DNA from: Pectobacterium carotovorum
Lineage (GTDB): Bacteria > Pseudomonadota > Gammaproteobacteria > Enterobacterales > Enterobacteriaceae
DNA length: 64,000 nt
Direction: 5' to 3'
Assembly: GCF_900129615.1 (NCBI RefSeq)
Contig: NZ_FQWI01000002.1
Span: 310,001 to 374,000, forward strand
Below, one piece after another: positions 63,266 to 64,000 of the stretch; the first letter of the stretch is position 1; the number at the start of each line of letters is the position of its first letter. Both the position numbers and the translations under genes were made by a program. The notes beneath the pieces were generated by a model. The model saw only the letters and a list, made by a program, of their open reading frames with translations. It searched no databases and was not told where the DNA came from.

Positions 63266-64000
63266 ATGGGGCAATCTGATAGCTTTGATGGACTGGCAGA
63301 ATTTCTGGCGATAGCGAAACGATTGAGCATTCGCAAAGCCGCGCTCGATCTGGGCAAGACGCCGGGTTCGGTGAGTCTGTCGCTCCAGAAACTGGAGCAT
63401 CGCCTCGGCGTGCTACTTTTCCATCGCACGACACGCAAAATGGCATTGACGGAAGCAGGAGAAGACCTGCTGCTGAGAATTGGGCCCGCGGCACACGTTA
63501 TCGCAACGGGTTTTGAAGATGTGGCTCAATCGGCAAAAAAGCCCTCGGGGACGTTGAAGCTGATCGTAGAACGTTTGGCATTGCCTCATGTTATCGAGCC
63601 CCTCATACCTGCATTTCGTCAGGCGTGGCCGAATTTGAATATCGATATCACGGTGAGTAATCGTCACGATAATTTCGTCTCTGAAGGCTACGATGCTGGC
63701 ATCATGATCGGTTCATACATCGAACAGGATATGATTGCAGTACGGCTCTCCCCGCCATTTAAGTGGGCGATATTTGGTTCGCCAGACTATTTCAAAGCGA
63801 ACGGTAAGCCTAAAGCGACGTGCGATCTGGTGCATCACGAATGTATTCGCTTTCGTCGCCCAGAAAAGGGAGATATTTATCGGTGGGAGTTTGTCGAAAA
63901 TAAAGAAAGTGTAAGAGTTGAGCCGACCGGTACAATTACCGTGAACGATGGTGAGCTCATGCGTAGCCTCGCGGTCAGGGGCGTTGGGCTTATTTACTCA
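63266..64000 (+). CDS. LysR-family regulator, truncated by window end
   Basis: The open frame runs from the ATG at 63266 to the last base. Helix-turn-helix (LAIAKRLSIRKAALDLGKTPGSVSLSLQKLE) is followed by the LysR effector domain. About 245 residues are visible; the C-terminus is outside. It is divergent from the DJ-1/PfpI gene (179-base spacer), which it probably regulates. Confidence 0.82.
   Translation, partial: MGQSDSFDGLAEFLAIAKRLSIRKAALDLGKTPGSVSLSLQKLEHRLGVLLFHRTTRKMALTEAGEDLLLRIGPAAHVIATGFEDVAQSAKKPSGTLKLIVERLALPHVIEPLIPAFRQAWPNLNIDITVSNRHDNFVSEGYDAGIMIGSYIEQDMIAVRLSPPFKWAIFGSPDYFKANGKPKATCDLVHHECIRFRRPEKGDIYRWEFVENKESVRVEPTGTITVNDGELMRSLAVRGVGLIYS

Overview
The window reads as the chromosome of a soft-rot enterobacterium, most likely Pectobacterium. 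Nearly every block has the E. coli gene order (yjdC-dsbD-cutA-dcuA-aspA-fxsA-groESL; ubiCA-plsB-dgkA-lexA-yjbJ-zur; yhaJK-yqjG...yqjA-exuR-exuT-uxaC; uxaA-ygjV-sstT-alx-ygjR-rlmG-fadH). Between these blocks lie accessory genes suited to a plant pathogen: galacturonate catabolism, a beta-glucoside PTS with a sulfatase, and a fused nitrate reductase. The genus call is inference; no rRNA or other marker is present to confirm it.

Layout. 1-2135: the 3' end of a decaying phosphonate C-P lyase operon. A PhnK/PhnL hybrid and a phnM with most of its middle deleted are followed by intact phnN and phnP. 2228-3522: a DUF2798 membrane protein divergent from a LysR regulator. 3810-6784: a small accessory block next to tRNA-Phe, made of an AbiE-type toxin/antitoxin pair and a P4/P1-like phage immunity remnant. 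That remnant has a nearly textbook C4 antisense RNA locus, a 153-residue unknown protein and a Ner-like DNA-binding protein. 6956-8999: AraC regulator with LysE exporter, then TetR yjdC. 9034-17510: dsbD, cutA, dcuA, aspA, fxsA and the heat-shock operon groESL. 17776-24392: ubiquinone, phospholipid and SOS genes, yjbJ and zur. 24509-30715: yhaK/yhaJ and the yqj membrane/stress cluster with mzrA. 31217-38417: the galacturonate regulon (exuR, exuT, uxaC-uxaB-uxaA), which turns galacturonate released from pectin into 2-keto-3-deoxygluconate. 38507-46571: ygjV, sstT, alx with its manganese riboswitch, ygjR, rlmG and fadH. 46787-49909: a coiled-coil protein, spy, a diguanylate cyclase and a DUF305 protein. 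50069-56748: a beta-glucoside PTS, an anaerobic sulfatase maturase and an exported sulfatase in one operon, facing a convergent 6-phospho-beta-glucosidase. Both units begin with a matching BglG-type antiterminator target and terminator. 56984-64000: a DUF1543 protein, a 1408-residue nitrate reductase/flavoprotein-reductase fusion behind a NasR-type (ANTAR) leader, an exported DJ-1/PfpI protein and a truncated LysR gene.

The most striking points are the locus that looks built to use sulfated beta-glucosides, the intact C4 antisense RNA switch left without the rest of its phage, the stepwise erosion of the C-P lyase operon, and the nitrate reductase fusion under an ANTAR-type leader. Two families of dispersed intergenic repeats also occur: one with constant ends and variable interiors (four copies), the other a T-tract-linked element (two sites, one of them a tandem duplication).
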